Below are positions 15,657-24,876 of a DNA stretch of 39,034 bases, in pieces; the stretch's first letter is position 1; each line of letters opens with the position of its first letter. The translations under genes and the position numbers were made by a program. Source of the DNA: Verrucomicrobiales bacterium (GTDB lineage: Bacteria > Verrucomicrobiota > Verrucomicrobiia > Limisphaerales > UBA9464); contig JAIXUV010000216.1 in assembly GCA_027483345.1 (NCBI GenBank), positions 1-39,034 of the forward strand, read 5' to 3'. The notes beneath the pieces are model-generated. The model was not told the origin of the DNA. It saw nothing but the letters and a program-made list of their open reading frames with translations, and ran no database searches.

Positions 15657-17213
15657 TCAGTCCCGGCGCTGCGGGTTCTTCCATTCGTGCCCGCTCTTGG
15701 CGAGCAGGTCGTCCGCCGCCGCGGGGCCCCAGGTGCCGGCCGCGTAGAACTCGCGGTTCGTGAGCGGCTTCCCGATCCACGCGTTGCGGATCGCGTCGAC
15801 GATCTTCCATGCGGTCTCCACCTCGTCGCTGCGGATGAACAGGGTGGCGTCGCCGGCCATGGATTCGAGCAGCAGGCGTTCGTAGGCCTCCGGTGTGTAG
15901 GCCCCGAACTCCGAGTCGTAGCTGAAGTGCATCCGCACCGGGCGCAGCTCGGCGGCGCCGCCGGGGACCTTCCCGTTGAAGCGGAGCGTCATGCCCTCGT
16001 CCGGCTGGAGCCGGAGGGTGAGCGAGTTCGCGTCGAGGTGGTCCTTCGCGGCGAAGAGGATGTTCGGGGCGCTCTTGAACTGGATCCGGACCTCGCTGGC
16101 GCTGAGCGGCAGGTTCTTGCCGGTCCGCACGTAGAACGGGACGCCCGACCAGCGCCAGTTGTCGATGTGCAGGCGCATCGCGAGGAAGGTCTCCACGTTC
16201 GAGTTCGGCTTCACCTTCGGCTCGCTGCGGTAGGCCGGACGCAGCTCCCCGTCGACCTCGCCGGCGAAGTATTGGCCGCGCACCACGTTCTCGGCCACCT
16301 GGGCCGGCGTCATGAGCCGGATCGACTTCAGCAGCTTCACCTTCTCGTCGCGGACGTTCTCGGCCTGGAGCGAGACCGGCGGCTCCATGGCGATGAGCGA
16401 GAGGACCTGCAGCACGTGGTTCTGGACCATGTCGCGGATCGCACCGGCCTCCTCGTAGTAGCCGCCGCGCGAACCGACGCCGAGCTTCTCGGCGACCGTG
16501 ATCTGCACGTGGTCGATGCACTCGCGGTTCCAGAGCCGTTCCCAGATCGCGTTCGAGAAGCGGAAGGTCAGGATGTTCTGGACCGTCTCCTTCCCGAGGT
16601 AGTGGTCGATGCGGAAGATCTGCTTCTCATGGGCGAAACGGGTGAGCTCCCCATTGAGTTCCTCGGCGCTCCCGAGGTCGTGGCCGAACGGCTTCTCGAC
16701 CACGATGCGCTCGCTCGTGAGCCCGCCCTCCGCCTTCTGCAGGAGTCCCACCGCGCTCAGGTGCGCGGTGACCTCGCCGAACTGGCTGGGGTTCGTGGCC
16801 AGATAGAAGAGCAGGTTGCTGCGAAGCTTCTCGTGCGGGAACGCCGACACCATGCCCTTCAGCTTCTCGTAGCCCGCGGCGTCGGACATGTCGGCTTGGC
16901 AGTAGTGGATGTTCTCCGCGAAGGCGGACCACACGTCGTCCTTCACCGGCTTGGTGCGGGAGAACTTGTCCAGCGCCTCGCGCAGCTCCGCACGCCACGA
17001 TTCGTCGGTCTTCTCCCGACGGGCGAAGCCGATGATCTTGAAGGGCTGCGGCATCAGCTTCTCCAACGCGAGGTGGTAGAGGGCCGGGATGAGCTTGCGG
17101 GCGGTCAGGTCGCCGGAGGCGCCGAAGATGACCACCGTGCTCGGTTCCAAGGGACGCCGGGCCTGGTCCGAACGGGAGGCCAGCAGTTCGTCCAGGTGCA
17201 ACGAATCGTTCAT
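15657..17213 (-). CDS. zwf: Glucose-6-phosphate 1-dehydrogenase
   Basis: First enzyme of the oxidative pentose phosphate pathway: glucose 6-phosphate + NADP to 6-phosphogluconolactone + NADPH. 518 residues, close to the bacterial norm. Motifs: nucleotide-binding VIFGASGDLTARKLIPALY, VEKPFGHDLGSAEELN, and the active-site RIDHYLGKETVQNIL with catalytic His. ATG 17213 was chosen (MNDSLHLDELL); further in-frame upstream codons overlap the divergent FG-GAP gene's start region. gnd, pgl and edd are not in the window. It is followed by the phosphatase-like gene in the same operon. Confidence 0.97.
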   Translation of the reverse strand: MNDSLHLDELLASRSDQARRPLEPSTVVIFGASGDLTARKLIPALYHLALEKLMPQPFKIIGFARREKTDESWRAELREALDKFSRTKPVKDDVWSAFAENIHYCQADMSDAAGYEKLKGMVSAFPHEKLRSNLLFYLATNPSQFGEVTAHLSAVGLLQKAEGGLTSERIVVEKPFGHDLGSAEELNGELTRFAHEKQIFRIDHYLGKETVQNILTFRFSNAIWERLWNRECIDHVQITVAEKLGVGSRGGYYEEAGAIRDMVQNHVLQVLSLIAMEPPVSLQAENVRDEKVKLLKSIRLMTPAQVAENVVRGQYFAGEVDGELRPAYRSEPKVKPNSNVETFLAMRLHIDNWRWSGVPFYVRTGKNLPLSASEVRIQFKSAPNILFAAKDHLDANSLTLRLQPDEGMTLRFNGKVPGGAAELRPVRMHFSYDSEFGAYTPEAYERLLLESMAGDATLFIRSDEVETAWKIVDAIRNAWIGKPLTNREFYAAGTWGPAAADDLLAKSGHEWKNPQRRD

Positions 17214-17368
17214 AAAGCGGGCGGAGGATGGGGAAAGCCGGGGCCGCTCGGCAACGCCCCTTTGGTGGGTCGCCTGCAATGCAGCTTCCCGAATCCCCCC
17301 GATTCCGCGCCCGCATGCCCCTGTGGCATTGTTCCCGGAAACGCTTTCCACCACCTTGGAGACCTCCC

Positions 17369-18547
17369 ATGAATCCCCGTCGCCTCGTCGCCCTCGCGCT
17401 GTCGGCCGGCATCGGCCTCCACGCCCTCGCCCTTCCCATCGAGCCGCGTTTCAAGGCGGTGACCGTGGATTCCAATGTCGGCGTTGGCTACGGCGTCACC
17501 ACCGCCGACGTGGACGGCGACGGCAAGCTGGACATTGTCCTCTGCGACGCCAAGCAGGTCGCCTGGTACCGGAATCCCGGCTGGGAGAAGCACGTGATCG
17601 CCGAGAACCTCACGACCCAGGACCACGTCTGCGTCGCCGCCGCGGACATCGACGGCGACGGCCGCGCCGAGATCGCGGTCGGAGCCGGCTGGAATCCGGG
17701 CGACACGACCGGGAGCGGGGCGCTCTTCTACCTGTTGCCCGGTGAGGATCGGACCGCCCGTTGGGAACCCGTCCGTCTTCCCCATCTGCCCACGATGCAC
17801 CGCATCCGCTGGGTCAAGGAAGTCGCCCGGGGTTGGACGCTCTGGTCGGTGCCGCTCCATGGCGTCGGCAACAAGGACGCGAAGGGCGAAGGAGTGCGGA
17901 TCCAGCGGTATCTGCCGCCGAAGGACCGTCGCGGCACCTGGGCGGTCGAGACGGTGGCGGATGCCTGGCACAAGACCCACAACTTCGATCCGAGGCCGGA
18001 CTTCGAGGGCACCGTCCGCAGCGTCTTCGTGGGATCGGCCGAGGGCGCCTTCGAGCTGATGCTGGATCCGGTCCGCGAACGGGCCGCCATCCGGTCGGTC
18101 GGCGGCCCGGAGAATGGGGGGGTGGGGGAGATCCGCCTGCTATCGGAAGCCACGGGAACGGTCGCCGCGATCTCGCCGATGCACGGAAACGAACTCGTCG
18201 TGTTCCATCCGCCGGCTTCGGGAACCGCCGGTCCGGGACGGAGGGAGGTCGTGGACGATTCCCTCATCGACGGCCATGCGTTGGCCTGTGGCGACCTGCT
18301 CGGGCAGGGGCGACCGCAGATCGTCGCCGGTTGGCGGGCCATGGGACGTCCGCGGACGGTGAAGGTCGGCGTCGCCCTCTACGTCGAGGCCGGGGGACGT
18401 TGGATCAAGCACCGGATCGACGACGACCAGATGGCCTGCGAGGACCTGTGCCTGGCGGACCTCGACGCCGACGGTCGGCTCGACATCGTGGCGTCCGGCC
18501 GTTCCACGCGGAACCTGAAGATCTACCTCAACGAGACGCCGCGTTGA
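17369..18547 (+). CDS. FG-GAP / VCBS repeat exported protein
   Basis: Exported 392-residue protein with a signal peptide (MNPRRLVALALSAGIGLHAL) and GGAGA 6 nt before the ATG. It carries FG-GAP-type repeats with calcium-loop motifs: ADVDGDGKLDIVLCD (near 48), ADIDGDGRAEIAVGAGW (near 93) and ADLDADGRLDIVASGRS (near 367). Such proteins fold as beta-propellers and are abundant in Verrucomicrobiota and Planctomycetota; no enzymatic role can be assigned. It is divergent from zwf (156 bases between starts) and its last 20 bases overlap the convergent methyltransferase gene. Confidence 0.88.
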   Translation: MNPRRLVALALSAGIGLHALALPIEPRFKAVTVDSNVGVGYGVTTADVDGDGKLDIVLCDAKQVAWYRNPGWEKHVIAENLTTQDHVCVAAADIDGDGRAEIAVGAGWNPGDTTGSGALFYLLPGEDRTARWEPVRLPHLPTMHRIRWVKEVARGWTLWSVPLHGVGNKDAKGEGVRIQRYLPPKDRRGTWAVETVADAWHKTHNFDPRPDFEGTVRSVFVGSAEGAFELMLDPVRERAAIRSVGGPENGGVGEIRLLSEATGTVAAISPMHGNELVVFHPPASGTAGPGRREVVDDSLIDGHALACGDLLGQGRPQIVAGWRAMGRPRTVKVGVALYVEAGGRWIKHRIDDDQMACEDLCLADLDADGRLDIVASGRSTRNLKIYLNETPR

Positions 18548-19280
18548 AGTGAGCGGTCGGCACGCCGTCTTCGCCGCGTTCCAGCGCGATGAGGATGCCG
18601 TAGGAGGCGCTTCCAAAATCGACGTCGTAATCCCATCCGCCCACCCGTTCGAAGAAGAGGCGGACCGGATTGTCGGTGAGACCCATCCGGTAGAACGGCC
18701 AACTCAGCCAGTCCATCAGCGGATACAGGACCAGGCCGCCGCGTTGGACGGCGTGCCAGCGCCATCCGGGGCCGACGAGCGACTCCAGCTCCGCGAGGGT
18801 GAAGTGGTGGTGCCATTCGACCGTGCGGCCCTTGGCGTCGTAGTTCGCGTCGCGACGTCCGCGTCCGACCAGCGTCCGGTAGAGGCCCGGGAGCCGGTAA
18901 CGGACGTTGTTGGAATCCAGCCAGTCGAACCATCCGGCGTGGGGCACGGTCATCAGGAGTCGACCGCCGGGCTTCAGCACGCGGCGCATTTCCTGGAACG
19001 CGGCGGGACGCAGGGAGGCGGGCAGGTGTTCGAGCACCTCGACGCAGGTGACCACGTCGAAGGTGGCCTCGGGAAACGGGATGTTCTCGGCGCCGGAATG
19101 CCGGAGATCGGCCTTGGGGTGGTTTCGACGGGCGACTTCGAGGGCGGCCGCGTTGATCTCGACACCGGCGACGAAGGCGTCGGGATGGCGGCGGAGCAGT
19201 TCCCCGACGAGGGCGCCGACGTTGCAGCCGACGTCGAGGATCGCCGCGGCGTCCGGTTTGATGAAGGGATAGACTCGCAT
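18528..19280 (-). CDS. Class I SAM-dependent methyltransferase
   Basis: 250-residue methyltransferase of the Methyltransf_11 type. SAM-binding motif I is ILDVGCNVGALVGELL (near residue 16), then VAGVEIN, the conserved Asp in TFDVVTCVEVLEHLP (motif II/III), and MRRVLKPGGRLLMTVPHAGW. The start ATG 19280 (MRVYPFIKPD) leaves only a short lead before motif I, so the N-terminus is unusually brief. The substrate is unknown; the long aromatic C-terminal half (WHHHFTLAELE, WLSWPFYRMG) resembles methyltransferases acting on cell-surface or lipid intermediates, but this is weak evidence. Confidence 0.87.
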   Translation of the reverse strand: MRVYPFIKPDAAAILDVGCNVGALVGELLRRHPDAFVAGVEINAAALEVARRNHPKADLRHSGAENIPFPEATFDVVTCVEVLEHLPASLRPAAFQEMRRVLKPGGRLLMTVPHAGWFDWLDSNNVRYRLPGLYRTLVGRGRRDANYDAKGRTVEWHHHFTLAELESLVGPGWRWHAVQRGGLVLYPLMDWLSWPFYRMGLTDNPVRLFFERVGGWDYDVDFGSASYGILIALERGEDGVPTAHFNAASR

Positions 19281-19402
19281 CCGGGGATCCTTGCCGCACG
19301 GGGCGCGGATTCCTCCCCGTGGTATCGGGGGCAACCGGGGCCGACTCAAGCGGGAAGCGCCGGAGTGGGCGAAACGGCCGGAGTTCCGTCGGGTTGGGGC
19401 AA

Positions 19403-19432
19403 CAAAAAACCCCTCCCGAAACCGGGAGGGGT
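19403..19432 (-). terminator. Rho-independent terminator of the porin gene
   Basis: A perfect 10-bp stem (ACCCCTCCCG/CGGGAGGGGT) with a 4-nt loop, followed on the minus strand by TTTTTTGTTG. It starts 21 nt after the porin stop codon and is the clearest intrinsic terminator in the window. Confidence 0.93.
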
Positions 19433-19453
19433 CTGTCATCGACCGGAGTCGAA

Positions 19454-20596
19454 TCAGAACTTGTAGATGATGTTCGCCGAGAGGCTCAGATCGTTCTTCT
19501 GGCCGTTGTCGAACGCGCCCAGGCCGTCGACGGCGCGGTCCCAGCGGAACTCGGCGCGGGTGACGACGTTGGCCCAGAGGGCGTAGTCGAGGGTGACGGT
19601 CTCGCCGAGGACCTTGTCCGCGGTGCGGCCGGGCAGGAACGCGCCGTAGCCGGAGTTGGCGTACTCGAGGCGGTTGTTCAGCTTGAGCTTCTCGGTCAGC
19701 TGGAAGCCGGCGTAGAGGGCGTACGCGTTGGCGTAGCTGCCGTCGAACGTGGCGTTCAGGAGGATGTCGGCGCTGGCGCCGATGGAGAGGGCCTTGACCG
19801 GCGTGGCGAGCGACGCGCCGACGTAGAGCAGGGTCGGATCAGGGGCGGCGCCGGAGCGGTCGCCGTTGACGACGCCCGCGTACAGGGAGCTGCCGGCGAG
19901 CCAGCCGGTGGACTCCGGAGCCTTCACGACGAGCCCGGCCATGTAGACCTTGGAGGACTCGGCGAGGGCGCCGCGGGTGCCCTGAGCGGTCAACGCGCCG
20001 CCCTGGAGCAGGCCGTCGTCACCGTTGGCGACACCCAAGGTGACACCGATGATCTCGGTGGCCTGGTAGCTGGCGAGCACGCCGGTGTGACCGAACGGCT
20101 CGAGGTTGTTGAAACCGAAGCTGCGGGAGAAGTTCGGGTTGGCGTAGCTGTCGGTGACTTCGTAGCCGACGATCGGGTCGAACTGGCCGATCTTGAAGTC
20201 GATGCCGTTGCCGACCGGGGCGCGGAGGGCGACGTAGGCCTGCTTCAGGGCGATCTGGCTGTTGCCGAGGCGACCCGGCATCACGACGGCGTCGGGGCCG
20301 AACATGGTCTCAACCTTGTAGCCGGCGCTCCAGGTGCCCTCGTCGATGGGCTTCTCGAGCTGCAGCTTAACGGTGTTGAGGTTGAAGCCGTCCTGACGGT
20401 CGGAGCCGGTGTTGGCGAAACGGTTCGCGACCGTGGTGCCGGTGCCGAAATTCCAGATCGCCGAGGTGTCCACGTAGCCGCTGAGGGTCGTGGCGCTGAG
20501 GGCCGTGTTGACCGGGTGCTCGTCCGCCTGAACGGCGGAAGCCAGGCTCACCACACCGGTGGCGGCCAAAGCGACTGTCCACTTGTTGAACTTCAT
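19454..20596 (-). CDS. Outer-membrane beta-barrel porin
   Basis: Outer-membrane protein of 380 residues, probably a diffusion pore of the putative beta-barrel porin-2 type. Start ATG 20596 follows an excellent AGGAGGA and gives a signal peptide MKFNKWTVALAATGVVSLAS with cleavage near AVQA-DE. The mature part is a succession of alternating amphipathic strands (for example GYVDTSAIWNF, NTVKLQLEKP, NGIDFKIGQFDPIVGYE, LKLNNRLEYANS) and ends with the outer-membrane-type terminal Phe in NIIYKF. Strong ribosome-binding site, own terminator and long upstream region suggest a highly expressed monocistronic gene. The solute is unknown. Confidence 0.9.
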   Translation of the reverse strand: MKFNKWTVALAATGVVSLASAVQADEHPVNTALSATTLSGYVDTSAIWNFGTGTTVANRFANTGSDRQDGFNLNTVKLQLEKPIDEGTWSAGYKVETMFGPDAVVMPGRLGNSQIALKQAYVALRAPVGNGIDFKIGQFDPIVGYEVTDSYANPNFSRSFGFNNLEPFGHTGVLASYQATEIIGVTLGVANGDDGLLQGGALTAQGTRGALAESSKVYMAGLVVKAPESTGWLAGSSLYAGVVNGDRSGAAPDPTLLYVGASLATPVKALSIGASADILLNATFDGSYANAYALYAGFQLTEKLKLNNRLEYANSGYGAFLPGRTADKVLGETVTLDYALWANVVTRAEFRWDRAVDGLGAFDNGQKNDLSLSANIIYKF

Positions 20597-20704
20597 CTGT
20601 GTTCCTCCTGAGTTGTGCGTTGTGTTGTACTGCAAGAATACACCGACCAGAAACGGCCCGGATACGGTCCGGTCCGCCCGCCGAAATGGCGCAAATTACG
20701 GGCG

Positions 20705-20734
20705 ACATTAGGAATCGTGTCGTCGCTGTGACAA
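20705..20734 (-). promoter_or_regulatory. Possible porin promoter
   Basis: On the minus strand TTGTCA and TAATGT are separated by 18 bases, about 110 nt before the porin start, in the only AT-richer part of this gap. This is a weak match to a sigma-70-type promoter. Confidence 0.25.
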
Positions 20735-20789
20735 CAAGTTTTTTGATTCCCCAACCGCCGATTCCGAGACGATTGGTGCTCGCCGAAAT

Positions 20790-23561
20790 TCACTGCTTGT
20801 GGGCCACCCGACGCAAGGCGGACCCGATTTCCGCCTGCCGCTCCCCGTCGACGATCGAGCTCCCGTCGACCTCGGTGACGTAGAAGGTGTCGATCGCCGC
20901 CCCCTTCTCAGTGACGACCTTGGCCAGCACCACGTTGAGCCCCAGCTCGTTGAGCGTGGAGGACAGCGCATAGAGGAGACCGGCCCGGTCCTCCGCCTCG
21001 ATGTCGATGATGGTCGGTCCCGGGGCCCCGGACGCGTCGAACCGGACGGAAGGCACCAGGCACTCCCCGGCCAGCGCCTGGTAGAGCGGCCGGGCGTTCG
21101 CCGCCGCCCTCGCCACCGCGGGTCCGATGTCCACCCCGCGGGCCAGGACATCCCGGATCAGCTTCTCCAGCCGGTCCCGCACCGCCGCCTCGGGCGCGGC
21201 GCCGGTCCGGGCGTCGGTCACATGGAAGCTGTCCAGGACCACCCCGTCGGTCCGCGTGAAGATCTGGGCCGAAAGGATGTTCAACCCCGCCGCCGCCAGG
21301 GCTCCCGTGAGCTTGGCGAAGAGCCCCGTCCGGTCCCAGGTGCAGAAGTGGACGAGGGCGCAGCCACGGTCCTTTTCCTCCTGCCAGAGGATGGCGGGCT
21401 CCAGCGCCCGTTCCTCCTCGGTCAGCTGGAGGTGGATGAATTGGTGCACCAGGGTGAGGTCGCGGGCGATTTCCCGGGCGTCGTGGATCAGGAAGTACCG
21501 GGGCGGCAACCCGTCGAAGTGGGCCCCCAATTCGTCCTCGGCGAAGGTCCGTGGCAGGAGTCCCCGCACCTGTGTGCGCAGCATGTCCCTCTGCCGCTTC
21601 TCGGCTCGGATGAACTCGGTTCCCCCCTTCAGGGCCTCCGCCGCCTTCCTGTGGAGCTGCCAAAGCAGGGAATCCTTGAAGCCGTTCCACAGCGTGTCGC
21701 TCGTTCCCATCGAATCGGCGAACGTGTGCAACGAAAGCAGGTCCAGGTTCTCCTGCGTCTCCATCTGGCCCGCGAAGGTCTGGATCACCGTCGGATCGTC
21801 TAGGTCCCGACGCTGGGACACCTGCACCATCGTCAGGTGGTGTTCGATGATCAACGAGAGCGTCTTCGTCGTCCGTTCGTCGAACCGGAAACGTTTCGAC
21901 GCCTTCTTGGCGAGTTCGGCGCCGATGATCTCATGCCGGCCGCCCGGGATCGCCTTCCCGCAGTCGTGCAGCAGCAGCGCGAGGTAGAGCACGTACGGGC
22001 GCTCCACCCGGTGGAACAGCTCCACGTAGTTGGAGAACGGCGGCTTCTCCGCGTCCCACACCTGGTCCAGCTTGGCCACGCAGGTCAACGTGTGCTCGTC
22101 CACCGCGTACTGGTGGTAGAACTCGTGCTGGACGAGGTTGGTCAGCTTGTCGAACTCGGGCAGGAACCGCCCCAGCAGCCCCACCTCGTGCATGGCCCGC
22201 ACGTACGGCGCCACGTTGCCCCGTTGGTTCAGGATCTCGAGGAAGGTCGCCTGGTGGTGGACGTCGGCGATGAACGGGCGGTCCACCATCGACACCTGCT
22301 GCCGGAGCTGCTGCGCCAGGTCGGGGTGGATCTGGATGCCGCGCTTCTGGGCCTCGAGGAACGCCCGCAGGATGCGGCCTCGGTCCTGTCTCAGGGTGGA
22401 ACGGTCGGCGAGGTGGAGCTGTCCGTCCCGCAGCACGAACCCGTCGAACTCCTCCGACTTGGCACCGCCGCCCTTGGCCGCCACCCGGGTTCCGCGGACC
22501 TTCCCGTAGGCCCGCGTCGGGGACGGGACCAGCGCCAGGCGCTGTTCCAACGTGCGGGTCGTGATGTAGAGGTTCCGGGTGTGGGTGTAGTACTCCCGCA
22601 TGAACGCCTCGGTCCGGGTCCGCGGTGAACGTTCCGTGAAGCCCAGCCCCGTCGCGACCGACGGCTTCAGCGCTGGGGTCAGGGTGTCCACCGCCCGCCC
22701 CGCCGTGTAGTGCAGTTCGTTCCGGACCCGCAGCAGGTAGTCGTAGGCGGCCTCCATCTGCTTGCGCTCGGAAGCCCCCAGGAACTCCGACCGCTGCAGG
22801 TCCATCAGCGAGCGCGTCCCGTGCTTGAAGAACGCCATCCAGAGCAGGTTCTGGAAGTCGCGGAGGCCGCCGACGCCGTTCTTCACGTTCGGCTCCTGCA
22901 TCGCCGGCGAGTTGCCGTACTTGTTGCGTCGCGCCGCCTGGTCGGCCAGGCGCTGCTGGATGTACTCGTCCTCGTGCCCCCGCACGCACTGCCGCACCAC
23001 CGCCTTCTGGAGCAGCCCATGCAGGGCCGCGTCCCCGGTGATCAGCCGGGCCTCGATCAGGGCCGTCTTCGCCTGCATGTCCCCGTTCGCCACCGCCACG
23101 CAGTCGTCCACCGTCCGCACGGCGTGCCCGACTTTCAGCCCGATGTCCCACAGGGTGTAGAGGAGGCTGCTCGTCCACTCGCCCAGCACCTTGAAGGCCG
23201 GGCCGCCCGATTCGAGCTGGGCCTCGTGCAGGAACATCAGGTCGATGTCGCTGAAGGGATTCAGCTCCTCCCGTCCGTAGCCGCCGAATGCCACGAGCGC
23301 GATCTTCGGGCCCTTGCCCTGGGCCGGGTACACCCGCTGGATCTCCTCCCACAGATGGCGGATGAGCACGTCCAGCACCGTGGATCGCGCCTGGCACACC
23401 TCGATCCCCCCGGCGCCGCCGCGGTGTAGGATCTGCAGACGATGCGTCTCGACCTTCAGGAAGCGCTTGTACCGCGGCAGCTCCTCCGCCGGCTTGCTCA
23501 ACGGCGGCAGGACGAGCTGCTTCCGCGCGCTCTCCTCGATCTTGGCGATCAGCGACTTCAT
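20790..23561 (-). CDS. glnD: [Protein-PII] uridylyltransferase / uridylyl-removing enzyme
   Basis: Nitrogen-status sensor that adds UMP to PII proteins when glutamine is low and removes it when high. 923 residues, similar to E. coli GlnD. Domain order by eye: nucleotidyltransferase (GGYGREELNPFSDIDLMF, residues 93-110), helical linker, HD hydrolase (YLALLLHDCGKAIPGGRHE, about 520), and two C-terminal ACT domains, the first with CTWDRTGLFAKLTGALAAAG (about 735) and the second with EAEDRAGLLYALSSTLNELG (about 850). All catalytic motifs for both activities appear intact. The start lacks a visible Shine-Dalgarno. No glnB/glnK or glnA lies in the window. Confidence 0.94.
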   Translation of the reverse strand: MKSLIAKIEESARKQLVLPPLSKPAEELPRYKRFLKVETHRLQILHRGGAGGIEVCQARSTVLDVLIRHLWEEIQRVYPAQGKGPKIALVAFGGYGREELNPFSDIDLMFLHEAQLESGGPAFKVLGEWTSSLLYTLWDIGLKVGHAVRTVDDCVAVANGDMQAKTALIEARLITGDAALHGLLQKAVVRQCVRGHEDEYIQQRLADQAARRNKYGNSPAMQEPNVKNGVGGLRDFQNLLWMAFFKHGTRSLMDLQRSEFLGASERKQMEAAYDYLLRVRNELHYTAGRAVDTLTPALKPSVATGLGFTERSPRTRTEAFMREYYTHTRNLYITTRTLEQRLALVPSPTRAYGKVRGTRVAAKGGGAKSEEFDGFVLRDGQLHLADRSTLRQDRGRILRAFLEAQKRGIQIHPDLAQQLRQQVSMVDRPFIADVHHQATFLEILNQRGNVAPYVRAMHEVGLLGRFLPEFDKLTNLVQHEFYHQYAVDEHTLTCVAKLDQVWDAEKPPFSNYVELFHRVERPYVLYLALLLHDCGKAIPGGRHEIIGAELAKKASKRFRFDERTTKTLSLIIEHHLTMVQVSQRRDLDDPTVIQTFAGQMETQENLDLLSLHTFADSMGTSDTLWNGFKDSLLWQLHRKAAEALKGGTEFIRAEKRQRDMLRTQVRGLLPRTFAEDELGAHFDGLPPRYFLIHDAREIARDLTLVHQFIHLQLTEEERALEPAILWQEEKDRGCALVHFCTWDRTGLFAKLTGALAAAGLNILSAQIFTRTDGVVLDSFHVTDARTGAAPEAAVRDRLEKLIRDVLARGVDIGPAVARAAANARPLYQALAGECLVPSVRFDASGAPGPTIIDIEAEDRAGLLYALSSTLNELGLNVVLAKVVTEKGAAIDTFYVTEVDGSSIVDGERQAEIGSALRRVAHKQ

Positions 23562-23786
23562 CTGGGAGGGGCAACCCTGCGGTCATCCGGTCCCGGGGGC
23601 AAGACACCGCCCAACCGGGGCTCAACCACGTCCAGATCGGAGGAGACGCGCGACAACGGGCCAAGCCGCGAGGAGGCAGAGACGGTGGCGGGACCGGTCA
23701 ACGGTCGTCGGTGCTTTGTCGTTTGCGCGGCAGGCCCTGCTTCGCTCCCTGCATTGGATCCCGGTTCCAACCCGACTGTCCGCGGA

Positions 23787-24380
23787 TCACTTGCCGACGT
23801 ACCGCACGCAATGGGCGCGGTGGTGGACCCAGTTCCCCACGTACTTTCCGGCGAGGACTTCGTCGCGCAGCACCAGGAGGTTCTCCGCGTTGGACTCCTC
23901 CGCCGACTTGGTGAAGTTGAAGGAGCCGGTCAGCACCGTCTTCCCGTCGACGACCACCACCTTGTCGTGCGCGATCGCGTGCTTCGCGTCGATGTAGGTG
24001 GGGATGCCCGCATGGGTCAGGAAGTCGGCGACGGTGTACTTCTCACGCCGCTGGCTCTTGTCGAGCAGCACCTCGACCTTCACCCCGCGCCGATGGGCCT
24101 CCACCAGGGCCTTGGCGATCGGCGCCGAGGTGAACGAGTAGGCCTGCATCCGGACCGTCTTCCGCGCCTTGCCGACCTCCCGCACCACGGCGTCGGTGCA
24201 TCCGCCGTCCGGTGAGAAGTAGACCTCGATCCGGGGTTCGGGAACCGCCGGGGCGCTCTTCGGAATCGGGTTCGGGCGGGCTTTGGGAGGAACATTCCTC
24301 GAATCCACCGCGCCGGTGAGCAGAGCCAGCGTTCCCGCCAGAAGGAACAGGCAGGCGACGTTGCGGAGCAGGGGGCGCAT
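23787..24380 (-). CDS. Phospholipase D-like protein with one HKD motif
   Basis: Exported 197-residue protein: signal peptide MRPLLRNVACLFLLAGTLAL, then a Pro-rich spacer, then a PLD-like domain starting IEVYFSPDGGCTDAVVREV. The single HKD motif is AHDKVVVVDGKTVLTGSFNF (His, Lys and Asp all present) followed by SAEESNAENLLVL. Single-motif members such as the Nuc endonuclease dimerise to form one active site, so a non-specific nuclease or phosphodiesterase in the periplasm is the best guess. It is 225 bases upstream of glnD on the same strand; that gap shows no gene. Confidence 0.9.
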   Translation of the reverse strand: MRPLLRNVACLFLLAGTLALLTGAVDSRNVPPKARPNPIPKSAPAVPEPRIEVYFSPDGGCTDAVVREVGKARKTVRMQAYSFTSAPIAKALVEAHRRGVKVEVLLDKSQRREKYTVADFLTHAGIPTYIDAKHAIAHDKVVVVDGKTVLTGSFNFTKSAEESNAENLLVLRDEVLAGKYVGNWVHHRAHCVRYVGK

Positions 24381-24452
24381 CTCGGATTCCCGATGGGGCT
24401 TCCCCGCGGATCCCGGGCTCCGGCCGGGTCCGCGGAAGGCGTGGCGCGCGGC

Positions 24453-24848
24453 TCAGCGCGCGGTCTGCATCTTCTCGTACTGGGCCACGGCCGCCTTGGC
24501 CTTGGGGTCGCCCTGCTCGGCCAGGGCGTAGATCTCGGCCACCACCGCCGCGATGCTGTCCTGGAGCGCCATCCGCTGCTCCGGGGTCAGCGCCGTCTGC
24601 GACCGCAGCAGCTGGAGCCGCGTCACCGCGTCCTCCATCTTGCCGGACTTCAATTCGGTGATCGCTTCCTTCACCTGCTGCACCGGGGTCATCCCGGCCT
24701 CCGCAGGGGCCGCCTCGGCCGGAGGAGCCGCCTTCTCCATCGCAGCCGCCGCCTTTTCCAGTTCGGCGGCGGGGTCCTGCTTGGAGCAAGCGGTCAGGAA
24801 CGTCGCCGCCAATGCGGGCAGGACGAGGGTGCGCAGGGGGGAGTTCAT
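24453..24848 (-). CDS. Small Ala-rich lipoprotein
   Basis: 131-residue predicted lipoprotein: MNSPLRTLVLPALAATFLTAC has a standard lipobox (LTAC, Cys 21). The mature part begins with an Ala/Glu/Lys-rich helix (coiled-coil-like, about 28-50) and continues as a mostly helical region with PVQQVKEAITELKSGKMEDA and LTPEQRMALQDSIAAVVAEI. No enzymatic motif. It lies between the PLD-like and prepilin-like genes, same strand. Confidence 0.78.
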   Translation of the reverse strand: MNSPLRTLVLPALAATFLTACSKQDPAAELEKAAAAMEKAAPPAEAAPAEAGMTPVQQVKEAITELKSGKMEDAVTRLQLLRSQTALTPEQRMALQDSIAAVVAEIYALAEQGDPKAKAAVAQYEKMQTAR

Positions 24849-24876
24849 CCGGGTTGGGTTGGACGTTTCCGTGCGA